Shown in pieces: positions 23,901-38,900 of a stretch of DNA of 64,000 bases. Position 1 is the stretch's first letter. Each line of letters begins with the position of its first letter. The stretch is from Fasciolopsis buskii. Taxonomy: Eukaryota; Platyhelminthes; Trematoda; Plagiorchiida; Fasciolidae. Below the pieces are notes generated by a model. That model made no database searches. It worked only from the letters and a program-made list of their open reading frames with translations, and was not told where the DNA came from. Location of the stretch: contig LUCM01007118.1 in assembly GCA_008360955.1 (NCBI GenBank), positions 40,285 to 104,284 on the forward strand. Direction: 5' to 3'. Made by a program: the position numbers and the translations under genes.

Positions 23901-26900
23901 TGTTCTTGTACATTTGGCCGTGAATAGAAGTCAGATTGTAAGTCGTACTTTGTTTATCTTTACTAGAAATGTTTATCCCCCCTGTAGCTAACAGTCACTA
24001 AAAACCAAACCATATGGTTTGAGTGAATTTTCGTATGTAACACACTGGATCAAGTTTATTTGCGAACTAAATTGCAGCGGCTTAGAATCCGTCACCAATG
24101 CGGTCATTCGTGGCCTATCCCGAACCTGCTACTATTCATTTGTTGTTATCTTCAATGCAGTATCTGACCGTAGACTTTCTGTGCCATTTTAAGATGAAAT
24201 TCACCAAAAGCACATTAAAATGAGAAACTGAGAAGTGAGCTGGAGAAACTATAAGTTTGGATATACCTTTGAGTAGTAACGGTAGGATTGGATGGAGTGA
24301 CCGCGTCAGCAATGTACAAGTACTGGTGGACTTCGTTGATTGAGCCACGTGTTGGGTATGGCGAACACTTGTCTATCATACTGTGCTCTATTTTGCATTC
24401 TCCTCGTCGAACAAAAGCCATTTGGGGAGCAGCAAATGACGTGGTAAAGTGGAATAAAAGCATATCCGTGGTTGGGGTCCGAAAGGTCCTCCAACCAGTT
24501 GACTGAAGACATTGAAGGATATGACAGTGAACTATGAACAATGCAGAATATGTTTCCCTTTTTCTGTCGAATCATAGTGGTCGAAAGCAAATGTGCGTTT
24601 ACATAGTCAGGTTGCGTATTCCTTACGTTGGATATTACGGTATTCTTTTCTCTCAACTTCCCTCGAAGTCCACTTCATGTCTACCTTGCATATTCATTCT
24701 TTCTACTGGGACGTGTAACAAGGTGAGAAAAGCAATGGCCAGTGCGGCCTGCCCTGTTGTTTAACGCCGAATGATGGCGGTTTATCAAAAATAGCGTTGC
24801 CGTTGATAGTGATATTGAGCCTACTTCCCGGTTACCACGGCTAACCTTTCTCAAGTCAGTTTTAGTCAAATAACCCGGGAATGGTATACACCCAAGTAGG
24901 TTGACAGTGTTTTGGTTTTCGTGTTCGTGGGTTTCTGTTTGGGAGTAGGTTCCGATCGAGGCCGAGTAGCACGCAGATCTGTTTGCATCACGTTTGTCTA
25001 TGAGAGTTTTCGGGCGTTTTTCGGTTAACGATGTTAGCACTGTCCATGTGCTTGAGATCTCTATTCTATCGTTGCGGTTCATACATGTGGTGGTCGCTAA
25101 TGGCCGGTGACTGAGCATACGTGTGCAGTGCGGACTTGGTGACTCAATGGAAATATTGTGGTATTCTCATTCCAAATGATGTCTTTCGGGTGAATCTCGT
25201 CCAAGCTTTGCTAGTGGTAACTTGTTGGTCGATCGAAGTACTTTCTTCTTTTGATGTTCCATGATCTCAGTTTTTACCAGTAGTCAGAATTAGACTGTTC
25301 GCGGCTAGCGATTGTTGTCTTTTGCAGATCATGGAACCAGCTTTCTTGAATACATGGTACATCTGCTTAATCAATCCCAATGCATATTCGCCAAGTTCTA
25401 GTTAGAACTGGGATTTCGTATCACAAGCGAGTATGTTTAAGTAATTAAGTAGATGTTTCCATACCATCATTATGCGATTGATCACGCTTCGGTCACTGCC
25501 GTGGTAAATGGGGCACCACCTCGAGAATACGCTAAAATCAACTCATTTTTAACATGGGCGCGGTTGTCAAGCAGATGAAATCTGTTCATTTTCATCATAA
25601 CTCAGCTATATTTTTGATTGGCACGTGGATTTTATGATGTTTCTTCTCTCTTCCCGTCTAGGTGATCCCTTACATGCGTAAATTTCCTAATTTACTCGAC
25701 AACATCGTGGCACGCTTGGAGCTAACCGCAATGGCTGACTTGTTAATCCAGTTAGCTCAACAAGAACAGTGCGCCCGCACACTGTTTGAGGTAAGCCCCA
25801 TATGTGCCAAACAAGACAGGCCTTTTCATTGCATGGGTAAGCTATTTGGTTCGAGAACCGTTTCATTAAATTTAATTTTTAAAAGATGATCTCCAATGTT
25901 CAAGGTAGAAGTAAGGGGGCGATCTGTTTACGTGAGGCTGCTTACCACAGCTCAACGAGACGTGGATGCAGTATTTTGTTGCCGCCTAATAAAAAAATGC
26001 ACAACCTTTTGGAACTATGCTCTTCCACATTTTCAGTTGGCAGTAAACTCCACATATTGACTGATCTCAGAGGTAGATTCTAAACCAGCTGAATGCTGTT
26101 TCGGCAGGATCAGTAAATGTTCCTGGTTCAACTGTGGTGTGTAACGGGAACTAATTTTAAATCTATTGCCCTCTATCGTAATATACCTGGTGCGAATTAA
26201 ATTTCTTGATGACATGCTTCGCGCATGTAGTGGAAGGGACATGCCCCATAGCCATTATGGCTCATTACACGAGGGGAGACCATTAGCCGTAACCCTGAAA
26301 TTTAGAATGACATGAAGTTCACGTGGTCTCATTAGGCCAGGTGTGGTAATGAACCGGGGGACAGTCGGCTGACCTGGTATTCGGACCTCTGATCGTTTCG
26401 GTGATACGCTTGATCCACTTGATCACCGCCGGTTACTATGGACAGGTCAGCAACTTATAGCTGTCCTTCATAGTTGATCTCCAACCATCGACCTCTTGTC
26501 CGCATATTGCACTTTCCAGATTAGCAATTCCGCAAGCGCACAAGCAGTCATAAGTATTATGGTTTCAAACGAGCATGTGAAGTGTACAATGCTTTGAATG
26601 CCTGCTGCGGCAGCCCTTGGAACGTCCGATTTATTGTTTCAAAGATCCTCTATGTAAAGTCACAGGTCCTGTTAATGTTTCCTGGTCTTCCCAGTTCTTC
26701 TTAATCAAGTATGTGAGTGCCAAGTTGATTGAACGCGTTTCAGGCTCATATGGATATGTACTCGTTTAGTGTTATTGATAAGCAAAGATTAACTCCCTGA
26801 GGATCCGCCCAGTCCGTCAGTGTTCACCTGCACAAATCAATGTGCTCCTGATCGAATCAGATATCAAACTTTTAATTTGCCAACATGGGTCAAGTATGGT

Positions 26901-29900
26901 GAATTGCGTACAGCAAGGAAGTCATTTCTATTTAGCACACTTAAAAGATATTCTAAGGTCACGTTGTGGAGCATGCTGCTAGACCCTCCATATCACTGCG
27001 ATCAAATCACTCTCACCTCAGAGAACTTGTTGATCAAAAAGTGCGGCATTCGACTTAATGGTTCTGCGTGTGAAACTTCTTTTTTCCTTAGTCCATCTTA
27101 GTAGATCAAGAAGAACAACTTGAGAAAAACTTGTTTGCTACGCTTTTCAGCTCTTCATATTCACACCTATCCATCGAAATCCGTGTTTCGTCAATCGGCT
27201 CAATATTGCCCGGTCGCCTAAATCGAGTTAAAGGGCCCCACTCCGAGCCTCTGATCAAACGATCTAGCCAAAAAAGGCAATCCGAAGATTCGGGAATCTC
27301 GTGACCCATCAGGGACTGGTGTCTCATTGCTCAGTTCTTGCGTCCCTCAAATGAACCTATACCTTCTGGGTGTCCTGTACGCCCTTCCGCCACGAATGCC
27401 GATGACCGTTGTCGGCTTTATTCTGGCCGCCTTTCCTGATGCATTTCCAGTTACTTTCTGCTAGTTCGTTTCGATGGTCCTAGTTGTCTTAAAGCCCTTC
27501 TAAGATCCTCCGTTCGCTTTGGGTCATTTGAACGTCGCATCCGAACCGTCTAGTAGATGCATAGTCAATGAACTCTCGTTGTAGGAACACGGTTCCATAA
27601 TTTATGAACAATGTCAAATAAGTATAAACGAACGTACAACTGGAAATCTCCAAACGTACGAGAAGAAACAGTCATTACCAGTCACGTCAAGACAGTGTAA
27701 CAGAATGCTGTACATTGTGCGTTAAGCAGAATAGACCAGGGATTTATTCGGGTCTGATCGGTGCCGGCGACCTCACATTAACTTGTTCGTAAGGGAAATA
27801 TGTGCACTTTCGTGTGCTAGTATGCGTTTATGTATGGGTCAGTGGTCATGGGGTAGGCCGAGGTGATCAGCTTCCAATTTGGCGTCCACGTATGAAGAAG
27901 TCATCTTGGGATTTGCTATCGGTTGGTGCTTTTCGCCTTCCTAGTTAGATCGCAAGGGATGACAACTGTTGTTGATTATGAAGGCTGAGATATATCTGAG
28001 AGCTAAAGTCACCGGTGCCAATGCTGTGTGGCCTTTTTGCAGACCTCGTGCACCGTAAAAAAGTCGCAAAATGTGTACGGTGGAAACACACGAGCACAAG
28101 TTTTGCTTGTTCCAGTTTTTAGTGTGCTTTTTTTTCTCTTCTACCCGTATTGTGTAGTATTTGGTTTGAATAGCTTTACATTAATAGCATGCTTGTTTTC
28201 GAGCCGTGGTAATGTGTTTGCGACATGCTTCATGTAGGAGTACAGTGGATTGGACATGTCCCATACCCGCTAAGGCTCCCTGCGTTCGGGGGATCGGGGA
28301 GCCGGAAACCATGACCCTGAAACTTGGGTTTGCATAGAACCTCATAAGGTCTCATGAGGTCACGTTTGGTGATGATCTGGGTGACAGCGAGTTCCCGTCT
28401 ACCACAACGTATATATATATATATATATATGCTAAAATTATCTCATTTTTGGGGCATCTATAGAGATATAAGTGACTTCCCCGTGCACTTGCTTTGAGCA
28501 TTCACGGATCAGACCGATATTCATCAACGGCGGTATGGAACTTAACGATGTACTGGTGTTACCTGTTCTTCTGTGTCCTTGTGCAGTAGTATCATTATTA
28601 CTGTTGCTGCTTGTGTATATGTTTGCGCATAGGAACTTTCAAACAGCTTATCCGTGTGATCTAATTTCTCTTATGTTCATGGTGTTATCTTTTGCTCTAC
28701 TGAGAAGTAAAAAGGCACTTGTGGTTTTTCCAAAATGTACCTACGGAGAAATTTGGTTCGCTCATCCGGATATCGCTTTTCATTTAGTTCATATCATAGT
28801 CGGGATACCCGGTGACCAGATTTCATCTCAACAAGTTTTCCCAAGCACTCACATCATCGCCTGACAGAATATCATTCAAGCTGTTTTTCAGCTGGCATTG
28901 GTAGTTAGTCTTGCCCCTTCAGTTTTCTTCCTTCCCTTAAAACTTTTTTTTCAACTTTGATGTCCAAAGATCGGCATGGTTTTCCGAACTTTCGTGAAGC
29001 TATAATTTTTGGATTTCAGTTAAACAGTATGTATACAAGCGAATGGCTATGTCATTGTTGCACCATTCAACTGCATTATCTATTAGATATTGACACGTGC
29101 TGCTTGTAGATGTATTGAGTCTGAATTGTCAATCTATTCTTTCACAATGAATGCGAGGATAAGGCAGCCACTTCGTACTTCACCTCGTTCAAACACTTAC
29201 GCGACGTGCTTTGCAGGTATTTGGCCCACGATTATTCAGAATGATTGCTTCGCTATCACGTTATGAAACGATTTTCATATCGCAGGAGATCGCAGGCTTA
29301 ACATCTGAGAGTTCCAGCTTGTCAGGTTCCATCTGTACTCTCATGTCACAAGCAGAAAGTGCGATCAACTTATGTCAGACTTCCCGTTAATCAGACGTCA
29401 TCACCCGCCTCCAATCTGGTGTCTCCGTGCATTGAGAAGAAATTCGTTTACTGAGCTCTTGCGTCTAACATGCCCGACCTGGTGTGCCTCATTGACGATC
29501 TTATCCATTGTTTCTCTCTTCCATAGAACATTGTTTGTAGGCACATGATTTCTTCTACGACTAGTTTCGCAAACTCACGATGCGTAGATATTTGATGTTT
29601 TCGAACAAATTGTCAGAAAGCTTTCCATAACCCTCTTTGTCAGTTGATGCGGGTGTAATCGACCGATTGATAGATGACCCGAGGATGGATAACTTATTTG
29701 ATTTCATTTCATTCAAACGAATCGTGCAGCCCGGTGAATGAGCCCACATTCTTCTTCAGGATTCCGCTAATAGACCGAGTCTAATTTGCAACTTTTCTAC
29801 CGAAAGCAGTAGTCAGGATGCCAAAGTAGCACTCTTCCCTCGAGCCTGCATTCATCATGCCCGTAGTGTTTCGACGACCCTTGCATCGATCGATGTCGTT

Positions 29901-32900
29901 TCTGCCTGTCTGCATTCCAGTAACATCCGAATCACCAAGTAGCCTATTCTTGATTGTCTATACCAGTAATTCGAAGCACGCAACGGAGTTAGCAGTTTGT
30001 CCGGCTCAGCCAGTTGTCTAACATCGAGCAGCAGTTTTTTTCATGGAAATCGTAGATGATGGTCTGGTTGATAAGTGTTTATCATCTAAGAGATCAGAGG
30101 TTCAACTTTTACCAGTGCCGATCAGTGTGGTTTGGGCTCTATCTTGTCTTAAGCTGTATGAAGTCTCTGTTTCGCACTGGCCTGTTCACCATAATGAAGG
30201 AGGGATCCTGCAAGGTCATAGTATGTGTATTCTCTTGTAGCTATTTTTTATTTTGCAGTATTTTACACTGCATAGAGTAAATTCCGTGGTAAATGGATGC
30301 CTCATGCAAGGGAGATGTATGTGGAGGAAATTTTAGCAAAGAACGCTGGTTGTGTCAGCTTTAAAAAGCACGTTTCTAAGTGTTTGGGAATATGGCAATG
30401 TGAATTGTTTCAGGTTCTGCCAACTAGTACGAGAAAGATGGCTGAAAGGTATAAAGCTGGTAGTTTTGATTACAGTTTTTACAACCACTAACCTTGCGCA
30501 AACGTGCGCTAGTGTATTGCGACCTCGCAGCATCGAATACTGATGAACAGGAAAATTGTAAGGACAAGAATCGGGAAACCAAAGAGGACCGAAAACATGG
30601 CGGAATGCAGGAACGTCACTGACGAAATTATTCATCACGCGGTATCAATGTCCAACTCACAGTTGAAAAACCCACAAGGGAATCTTACAGCTAACTCGGG
30701 TTCGCGTCCCGATTCGGGTTCGGTGGATATGCACTGTTGATGATCTCTAACGAATGGAACAGCTGTACAAAGCCTCCGTGGTTTCCTGATTGTGAGTTGA
30801 GCAACGATACCGCATGATGAATAATTTCGTGAATGATAGAAGTTCAGCATTGTTTACTAGTGATTGACAACTTGGGTTTGGGACTAACGTTGAAAGATGA
30901 TGCAGGTAGGAACAACCGAGATAATTTCAAGAGCTATATACCCAAATAAGTTACCTGTAGAAAAAAAGATAGTCAGCAGCTATCCGGCGATGGTTGGGTG
31001 GTTAGAGGTTGAATATTAACTCATAATCGTTTCTCAGTTGGATGAATTTACATTTGAACTGGTTTAAAAGAGGTTAGGAAGAAATCGATGGCCCATCCAG
31101 GTGTGTGTAGCATTCAACTGAGGGATAACTTCGACCCTTGAACGCTGAAAGATGTGAGATGAGAAAAGACACCTCATGCGGAATAGAGAATCAGTCTTGT
31201 GTCCACCACAACAAGACAAAATATCGGTAAAATCCAGAGCAAAGATAGAACGCACCAAAGGCCCAATAAATGGAGAAAATCCCAGTAGTCGAAATCGAAT
31301 CGAGTTAAAATTCAAGCTGTGAGAAGTGTTTTGGATGTACATTTTTTGTGAACCTTGTCCCAGTTCAGAATTGAGCACGATATTCCCATTCGTTGTTAGT
31401 GCTGGGATGGAGATAAGTAGATCAGCAGAGGGATAAGAGAGCGACACTGTAAAAAGCTTCGCGTAGGTTGATTCACAAGAACTGTTCGTAGTAGTGCTAT
31501 TGTTCACCTACTTCCTAATTTCCCTGCCCTTCACTTCAGACACAGCAGTTTCCAGAGAGAGAGTAACACCTGCGGGTAAAAAACCCCAATCAATGCACTT
31601 CATCCGTGATTAGAGTAATGGCATTTTTAATCCGAAGGGGGACTTTTTTCCTCGTAGATCACAAGCATTTGAAAACCCCCTTTTTTCTACGCGGAATTTT
31701 TGTTACGGTCGAGCACTTATTTGGAAAATCAATCGGTTATGCTAAATGTGCTTTGCGTAGGCGTATTTGTTGTGACAATTAGGACATTCTTGGAAGGAGG
31801 AATCAGCATGCATTGAGTGTGCACATACCCATTCACCAATTCAGGGGATACATTTTTTGTTTCTTCGTTGGTGCAATTTAACCTCGGATCGTTTTTGTAC
31901 ACAATTTCAAAGGCAAATCGTTTTCACCCTTATCTGCGCAGATCTCATTTGGACTGTTGTCTCTGATCTTATTTATTTTTATATTCGACTTGGTTTATTT
32001 CTTCATGTTATATGTATATATATATATATATATATACGGATATCTGCGGATAATTCAAATCGTTTTCGCTGGCAGCTAATGCCCTCTCAGCTTCCGCACG
32101 TGCTTAGTCAGAGAAATGGTTGTGCTTGATTATTCAGCTGGTGTTACGCGACCGGGATTTTATTAACAATAACCCATTTCCGTATCAGTATTCCTATCTA
32201 TTCCTCGCTTTAATAAGAAGTAGGAAGCGTGTTCAGTTGGTATTTGTCTTGATGCTATCCGAATTGACGCTGGCGAAATCACAAGATGCCGGCAGAAGCA
32301 AACATTCAGGCAGACCAACAACCTGATCAAATGTCCAATCAATTCTGGCATTACATTAGACGGAACCAGCTTGAGAGGCTAATCAGCGTGATTCACGTGA
32401 CAAAATCCAGTGCTTGATGCCTACGGCAGGTTGTCCATGGGTATATATATATATATATATATATATATTACAGACGAGTGGGTGTTCGTTTGATCGGTTC
32501 ATGGCCCTCTTTTGGGAAGCCTTGCCAGGTCAGTTTAACACGACAATGGGCAGTGATCTTGTTTTGTTGGTGGGTCACACTCGCTATGTCATAGTGTCAC
32601 CAGCGAGCTTTTGTGCTATTTTTCAAGGAGAACGCTTGCCCGGCGAAAATATAACACGTCCTTCATATTGACGCTGCTCATCCGCTGCTGCTAGCTCTTC
32701 ATGGATTCGCTGAGAATGCGGACGTGTGCATTTGTTGCACCTCATTCAATGATGACACTTGTAAAGGTTGTTGGTTGGTAAAACGTGTGAGAATGATTTC
32801 AGTGAGTGTGTTGGATTTTTTTGGGAGACAGAAAGACATAGGACACCCCGTCTGGCTTAACGACCGTGCCAATTTATTACGGTGATCATTTAACTTGGTT

Positions 32901-35900
32901 ATAGCCCGAGCCGGCTGTTTGTCATAACAAAATGCATGGATAGATTTCGTGTCCAGTTCGACTTCGTTGGACTCCGATTTACCTTACGGTCGTTGGTCGT
33001 CGTTGGTGCCAGTCAATTGAAGACTGTCTAGCAACCTGGTCTACTCTTGTGGACTGAAAGCATGCCTTCATACATGCCCACATCTCTCATTTTGTTTGTG
33101 ACCACTGATGTCAAAACTACTCACCTGTCAAGACCTCGTTTAGCCGATGACATACAGTCTGCTTTCCGACCAGAGCTTTCTGCGCCGGGTTACACAACCG
33201 ATACAAAGGGGGCTATACACACTGCCCTAATTGCGACACGTGGGTTTCACAAACTGGTTCTCTCCGATGTCGATTGTTCTGTTAGATGCTCGCCGGTCTC
33301 TCCCTTCGGATGTCACGTCTTTTATCTTTTACTTCCTCTATTAATGAAATAACAATTTCGCATTATTTTTAGGAGTGGGGGCGCAGCCATCAGAGGGTTG
33401 CCAATTGAAAAAGTTGACCGGCGTTGGGAGGATTCAAGCCGGCGACCTTCTCGTCGAAACGCCACGGCCTTATCCGTTTGAGCACCGCTAGTCAGTGAGG
33501 GGGCGCAAACCCCCGTGGTGTCGGCTGATCAGGTTCTGAGAAATGACCACGAGCAGTGTTGTACTATTAGCTGTCAACAAATACTAGAACCTTCGGTTAC
33601 GGACGTTAGCGGCCATCTTTATCAAATTGGAGTTTATTCAAACAGTAATCTTCGAAATAGTAAAGCTGAGGTAAGGCGGTTTTGAACACTGAGCTCTGTC
33701 ATTTGGTCAAATGCCCGACGGAAGCAGGCCCACATGATTGGGATATGTTATGCCCCCTTCTGGATAGACTTCCTTGATGCTTACTCGTATGTCAATTGGG
33801 GCGATCAGTTACTGATACAGTAGCAATGTATGGAAGCTTTAACCATTGATCTTGGCTGAGTAGGACAACTTTTACTCGTGGGTTCTTTCCGTGAGTGGTT
33901 GGAGACAGAAGCTGTGATAGTAACGTGGACAGTGGCTTTGTTCTAGTAAGAATTTGCAAAGGCAAAGCTACTAATTGCAGCGTCCCTAAGTCATGGATGG
34001 GATAAAGGTTAGCAAATCGGTGATTCACCATGGTTAGTGCCGGCTTATATTGCCTGACTAATCAATCGTCGGCCGGTAACAACTAAACCTAGGCATTGAT
34101 GACTTTTTATGCGCTATTTCAAGTACGATGATCCCACCACCACTACCACCACCATCACCACATCCTCCCATTGGATATTTAGAAACGTTGGATGTTATAA
34201 CTGAGTGCAGGAGTCGGTGGCACAATTTCATCTCAACTATTTATTCACTTGTGGACTTGTGTTTTTAATCATTATTCTCCGCGTTAATTTTGCAATCAAG
34301 TTAACAGTGCTTTGAAGTGGACGTTAAAGTTAGTGGATATCGATGCGTATCTGTAATAACTAAAGTTAACTGAGTGTGAGATGTACTTATTCGACATTAC
34401 CATTCCACTCATACACTGCTCAACATAACTAGAAGTGGTGTTCCGTTTAATCCTCTCAAAATGAATTAGATAGACAGCTGATGTTATCAATGTTGATCGT
34501 CGGGAGACTTTTGTGGTATAAAATACTGTCTTATATATGTTGCATTCAGACCGTATTTTTCACAGTTGCTCGTTTTCATGGTGCTGAGAACTAACTCATG
34601 ATTTTTTTCTTTACGCGTCAACCAATTTCTGATAGCAACCGTTTTTTGTTGCTGCTTCTTTGTGAGCTGTTTTACTTATCTGTTGGTACAATGTCTCGTT
34701 AAATTCCCATGAATATCATCGCATTGTATGTTCGAGATGCACTGTCTTCAGAATCTTTACCTCCGAGTCTGTTTTCTATCCCAGGCACATTTAACCGAAA
34801 CTATAATGCAACTAAAATTTACCCTATTTAGGCGGCACTTAAAGTTGGTTTGTTGTTGTTGTTGTTGTTGTTGAGATAATTGGCTAATTACGTACGTTCA
34901 CGTTCCGGAATGTTAAAAACAAAACAAAAACTGCATCCCGATGCTCCAAGTAACAAAAAAAGACAACTGTTACTTCGTTTTGTTTCCAGCCTAACAGCCC
35001 ACGTAAGTGCACACCAATTGCGGTCGCGATGCCTTGCTAGATGCTCAGTTTAGTTCACGATTGTTTCTAAATACCATGCATTAGATTCAAAATTAGCGCT
35101 TGTTACGTAAAAAACTTCCTGACAGGTTGTTATGGTTTATCATACCGGAAACGGGCATTAGCTCAGTTTATGCAAAATTCCGATCGATTCACGCGGAACC
35201 GGATTTTGCTGCATCGATACTGGGGTCCCTCGAGTAACCCTGGATTCCTTTGAATTTGTCAATTACAGTGGATACAGTCATTAGCTTTACATTAGTATGC
35301 TCTGGTTTTAGTTACTACCACGTTGCACCGACTAGTCATGGTGAAAAAATTCTAAAGGCATAACTCGGACGGAGTATATAGAAAGCGGGACCATTTTGAA
35401 TACAAGGACCCCACTGTTTGCGGTATTGAATCGTAGTACTTGAAGTTTCTTGCCATCACGTTGGAGGATCTTGTGCACTCTAATCCGGTAATCTAACTTG
35501 ACTTACTGAAGAGAATCTACTGATTAAAGTTTTACACCCTTATTCCAAGTTATGCACTGACCACATTGACTCGTCTTCCAATCATTTTATGTCTGGGATA
35601 GCAGTGTTTAATGAGGGAATCGATCTGAGTGCATGCGTAAAACTTATCACAACCGTCGTAATCTGTTCAACTTCAACGTCTGTTCGATTGGTTCAGTTCC
35701 GCCATCCAATGTCTTCCGCCTTATCTCGCATTTGTTCGTAGAATTGTGCAACCATATCCTAGCAATATTGCGGAGACATCGGAGTTCAAATCGGCAGTCT
35801 TCGCATATCCCCTGTGTGCAGTAGTCGTGGTTCTAAGACGTACAACAGGGCACGACGATAATTCAATCGATATACTACCACCTGGTAAGACGTTGTACTC

Positions 35901-38900
35901 CAAAAAGGGAAACTCATCTATCTCTGCTAACTGCTGCTTCGTAAAAGTCTCTGCTTTGGACCAACCCAGTCCTACAGAAGCATTTCGCAGTTTGAAAGTT
36001 CAACGCGAATTCCTAACCCAGATGCGCTATCGTTCAGACTGCCTACGAAAACCCGGCAACTTGGTTGCTTTTACTCAAAACCACATCTTCTGCGTATTCT
36101 AATCCACACGATTTACTGTCTGAGAAAGCGTCACTGGTCTTATTCTCACATGATGCTAGGGCGGTTTGGATAAGCATCTGAATCACAAAGTTGTACAGGA
36201 ACGAGGAGAATTAACAACCCTGGCAAACGCCAATTTTCGTGATGAACTCGCATGAAAGTTCGTCGTAAGTCCAAATTCGGCTTCGGCTGTTCTCATATAG
36301 AAGTTGGAAAAGTGAAGTGAATTCCTCGGGGACAGCGTTCGGTGATAGGCAATGCGACCAAACTGTACGGTCGACCGCGTTGAGTGTCGTTCTTGGATCT
36401 GGGAAGGTAGCAATTGTGGGTCTACGGAAGGTGTGCCTGTTCTAATACCTGTAGTATAAAGTTGACATGATCAACGCAATCTCTAGCGAGTCAGGGAATC
36501 GGCCCTATTCTCACTAGCATGGCCTTTGTGTGTACTTGATAATTCGCGTAGGATAGTGCCGGCGAGCAGTTAGGGTATGTGACTTACGAAACTGACTTCT
36601 GTGGTTTTCACAGCAGGGTCTACCAACTTTCTTGCAAATCGATTCCATGAGTGATTCACACGGGTAACGAATGCGCTCTTTCAAATTGTGAATCACCACC
36701 ACAATCGTTGTAAAAAGGCGGGAAACCGCCCATCCGGATCAACAGCCCCATGACTCCTGAGAAAACCTATCTCCCTGATCACCTGCATTTTTGATGGAGA
36801 GTTGTCTTAAAAAAGACTACACACGGTAGTCGAAACGTTGGCGGATTACATTTATCAACAACGCTGTTATTAACGTTCTCCCATCTATCCTGTTTAAAAT
36901 GAACTGGCCTATTTTTCCCGCTCCAGTTGTGGAATGTTTGGCCCCACTTCTGATTCCTTTGGGAATAGTCTTTGGAGTTTTCAGCCCAACAACCGAACCT
37001 TTGTTGTCTGCCATGAATAGGCTCTCCGTTTCTGTGACATACGTTATCACTAACGGAAGTTTTTCGCGCGCCAGTGTCGCTTAAGCAGTTGCTAATTTCA
37101 TTTCTTCGGCCTCCCTAATTCACCGATTTTCACGGCCTTTCTCAAGGTTGACTATGTGGATGTCGTCGCATCTCACTTACTTCTGTACAGTTAGGGAGTT
37201 GAGGTTTTTGCTCTAATAGACTTCAGAGAATTCCCGTGTCTTCGATGGACGTTTTATTTACCCAGAACTTGTTACCAGGTTCATCGCCTGTTTGATTTGT
37301 TCCCGCTGCTCATCTACGTTACTGGTCCTCGGGTTCCTCAGTGCGTTTGATAGCTTATGCTCGTAACTGTTGCTAAAATTCGGACCAGGTAGATGTTGCC
37401 CGGCGGAACAGGTTTGAGTCGACGGCCATTGAGCTGTGCCAAAAATAGCTTTAAAAAAACGTATGCGGGCCCTTTGCGGTCTACGGTCTTGGACAGAATC
37501 TTGACAACAGTAGCCTGCGGATATGGGATCGATCTGATCCAGATCGCCTTTCCAGTTAAAGGGCTTGGTTGCCGTGCGACGTAAACTGTGTCGGAAACTT
37601 GCATTAGGTGGGAATAAACTGTTGTTTGCGCAGAATGGGAGTGGCCTATCCCTGTTATCTGTTCACTGACCGGGCAAGGCCCAACGCCCATCGAGACGAG
37701 ATTCTGTTACACCAAGTTTTCCCATTTGGCCATTAAAATCACTTGCTCATATTACGGTGTCAGAGGTTTTGTTTCTGTGAGCGAGAGTGACGAGGTCGTC
37801 ATAAAACTCGTCCTTTTGCTTGTCAGCGATTGAGTCTTTTGGAGCATATGCCAAAATGACAAATTAATTGTATCTAACACGGCCGTCCTTTTGAACGCCA
37901 ACTGACTCTTGGAGTCTCACGGTGCATAAACGACTTTTAACCAGGATTCATTTCGAAAAGGCCGCTACAGTCTTGTCACTCAAGAGAATTCCGATACGAA
38001 AGGAATGTCTTGACGAAAAATTAGGCGCTATTGGTTGAACCACACTACTCAAATCCTGAATTTACGTTTCACCGGCGCAGTAGGCATCAATCGAAAGTGA
38101 GTTTATGTTCAGGACAAAACACGCCGGTTTACCCATTTGGATAAGAGTTCGGATGTTGAAGGAACTGAGATTCAGATGCTAACGAAGCTCTGACCAAACA
38201 GATTGAAAGTCACTTGTGACACTATTCGGCAATGAACCATTGCAAATATCGAGTATGTTATCAGTTCGGTGCACTATGGATTGGCATCGAGGGCAAAGAG
38301 AAATGATTGGGATAGAATTAAGATGTCGAATAAAAAAGGGGAACTCTGAGGAGAAACGTACTTATCACTACCCATCAACCTCCTCGATGCTATGGGCAGC
38401 GCGATGACCGATACATTATAGAATTATTTGTCGATATGTAATTCATGAGGAAATTATGAACGGTTACTGCTAGGGAGTCCAGCCACTAAGCAAGGGAAGG
38501 AAGCCTCGGTTCTAACAGGAGCTTGTCCGCAAAGTGGATTGGTGGGTGATTGGAGGTCCACCTATTTGGATTAATTATACCGCCAATCATTTTTCCGACC
38601 GGGTTTCCAGCTCCAATTAACCCCAACTTGGAGGATCAGGAAACTACTTCGTCGGGCCTCTACCCATTAACCTTCCAGGCATGATTTAATCTTCGGTTTG
38701 GGATAAATCACCTTGTGCAGCTCGTTGGATCATGGAGGCGCGCAGGCCGTCACATCACGTCAAGGTGCAGTCTCATTGTGACGAATTCTTATTCTTTGTT
38801 CTGATCTTTTGCTGATCGGTCCTTCGGGATGATCAGAATGGTAAGAATGAGAACGCAATTATACCGGGTGCTTATAAAACAACTGGCTTACGTAATGGTA

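Larger units (their letters stand above)
25791..33373. other. PPP6R: Left part of intron 5, mostly unassigned
   Basis: Apart from the two dispersed-repeat copies and the AT microsatellites (28410, 32011, 32442) I recognise nothing. Open frames at 28472-28864 (+) and 31064-31507 (-) show no family resemblance and are treated as chance. Confidence 0.4.

Noticed and set aside
28472..28864. 130-codon open frame with two hydrophobic segments, resembling a small membrane protein
   Set aside because: No family resemblance, no neighbouring exon, and it lies inside a PPP6R intron. Hydrophobic stretches are common in T-rich sequence.
31064..31507. 147-codon open frame on the minus strand in intron 5
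   Set aside because: No recognisable domain, no splice or promoter context. Most likely chance.
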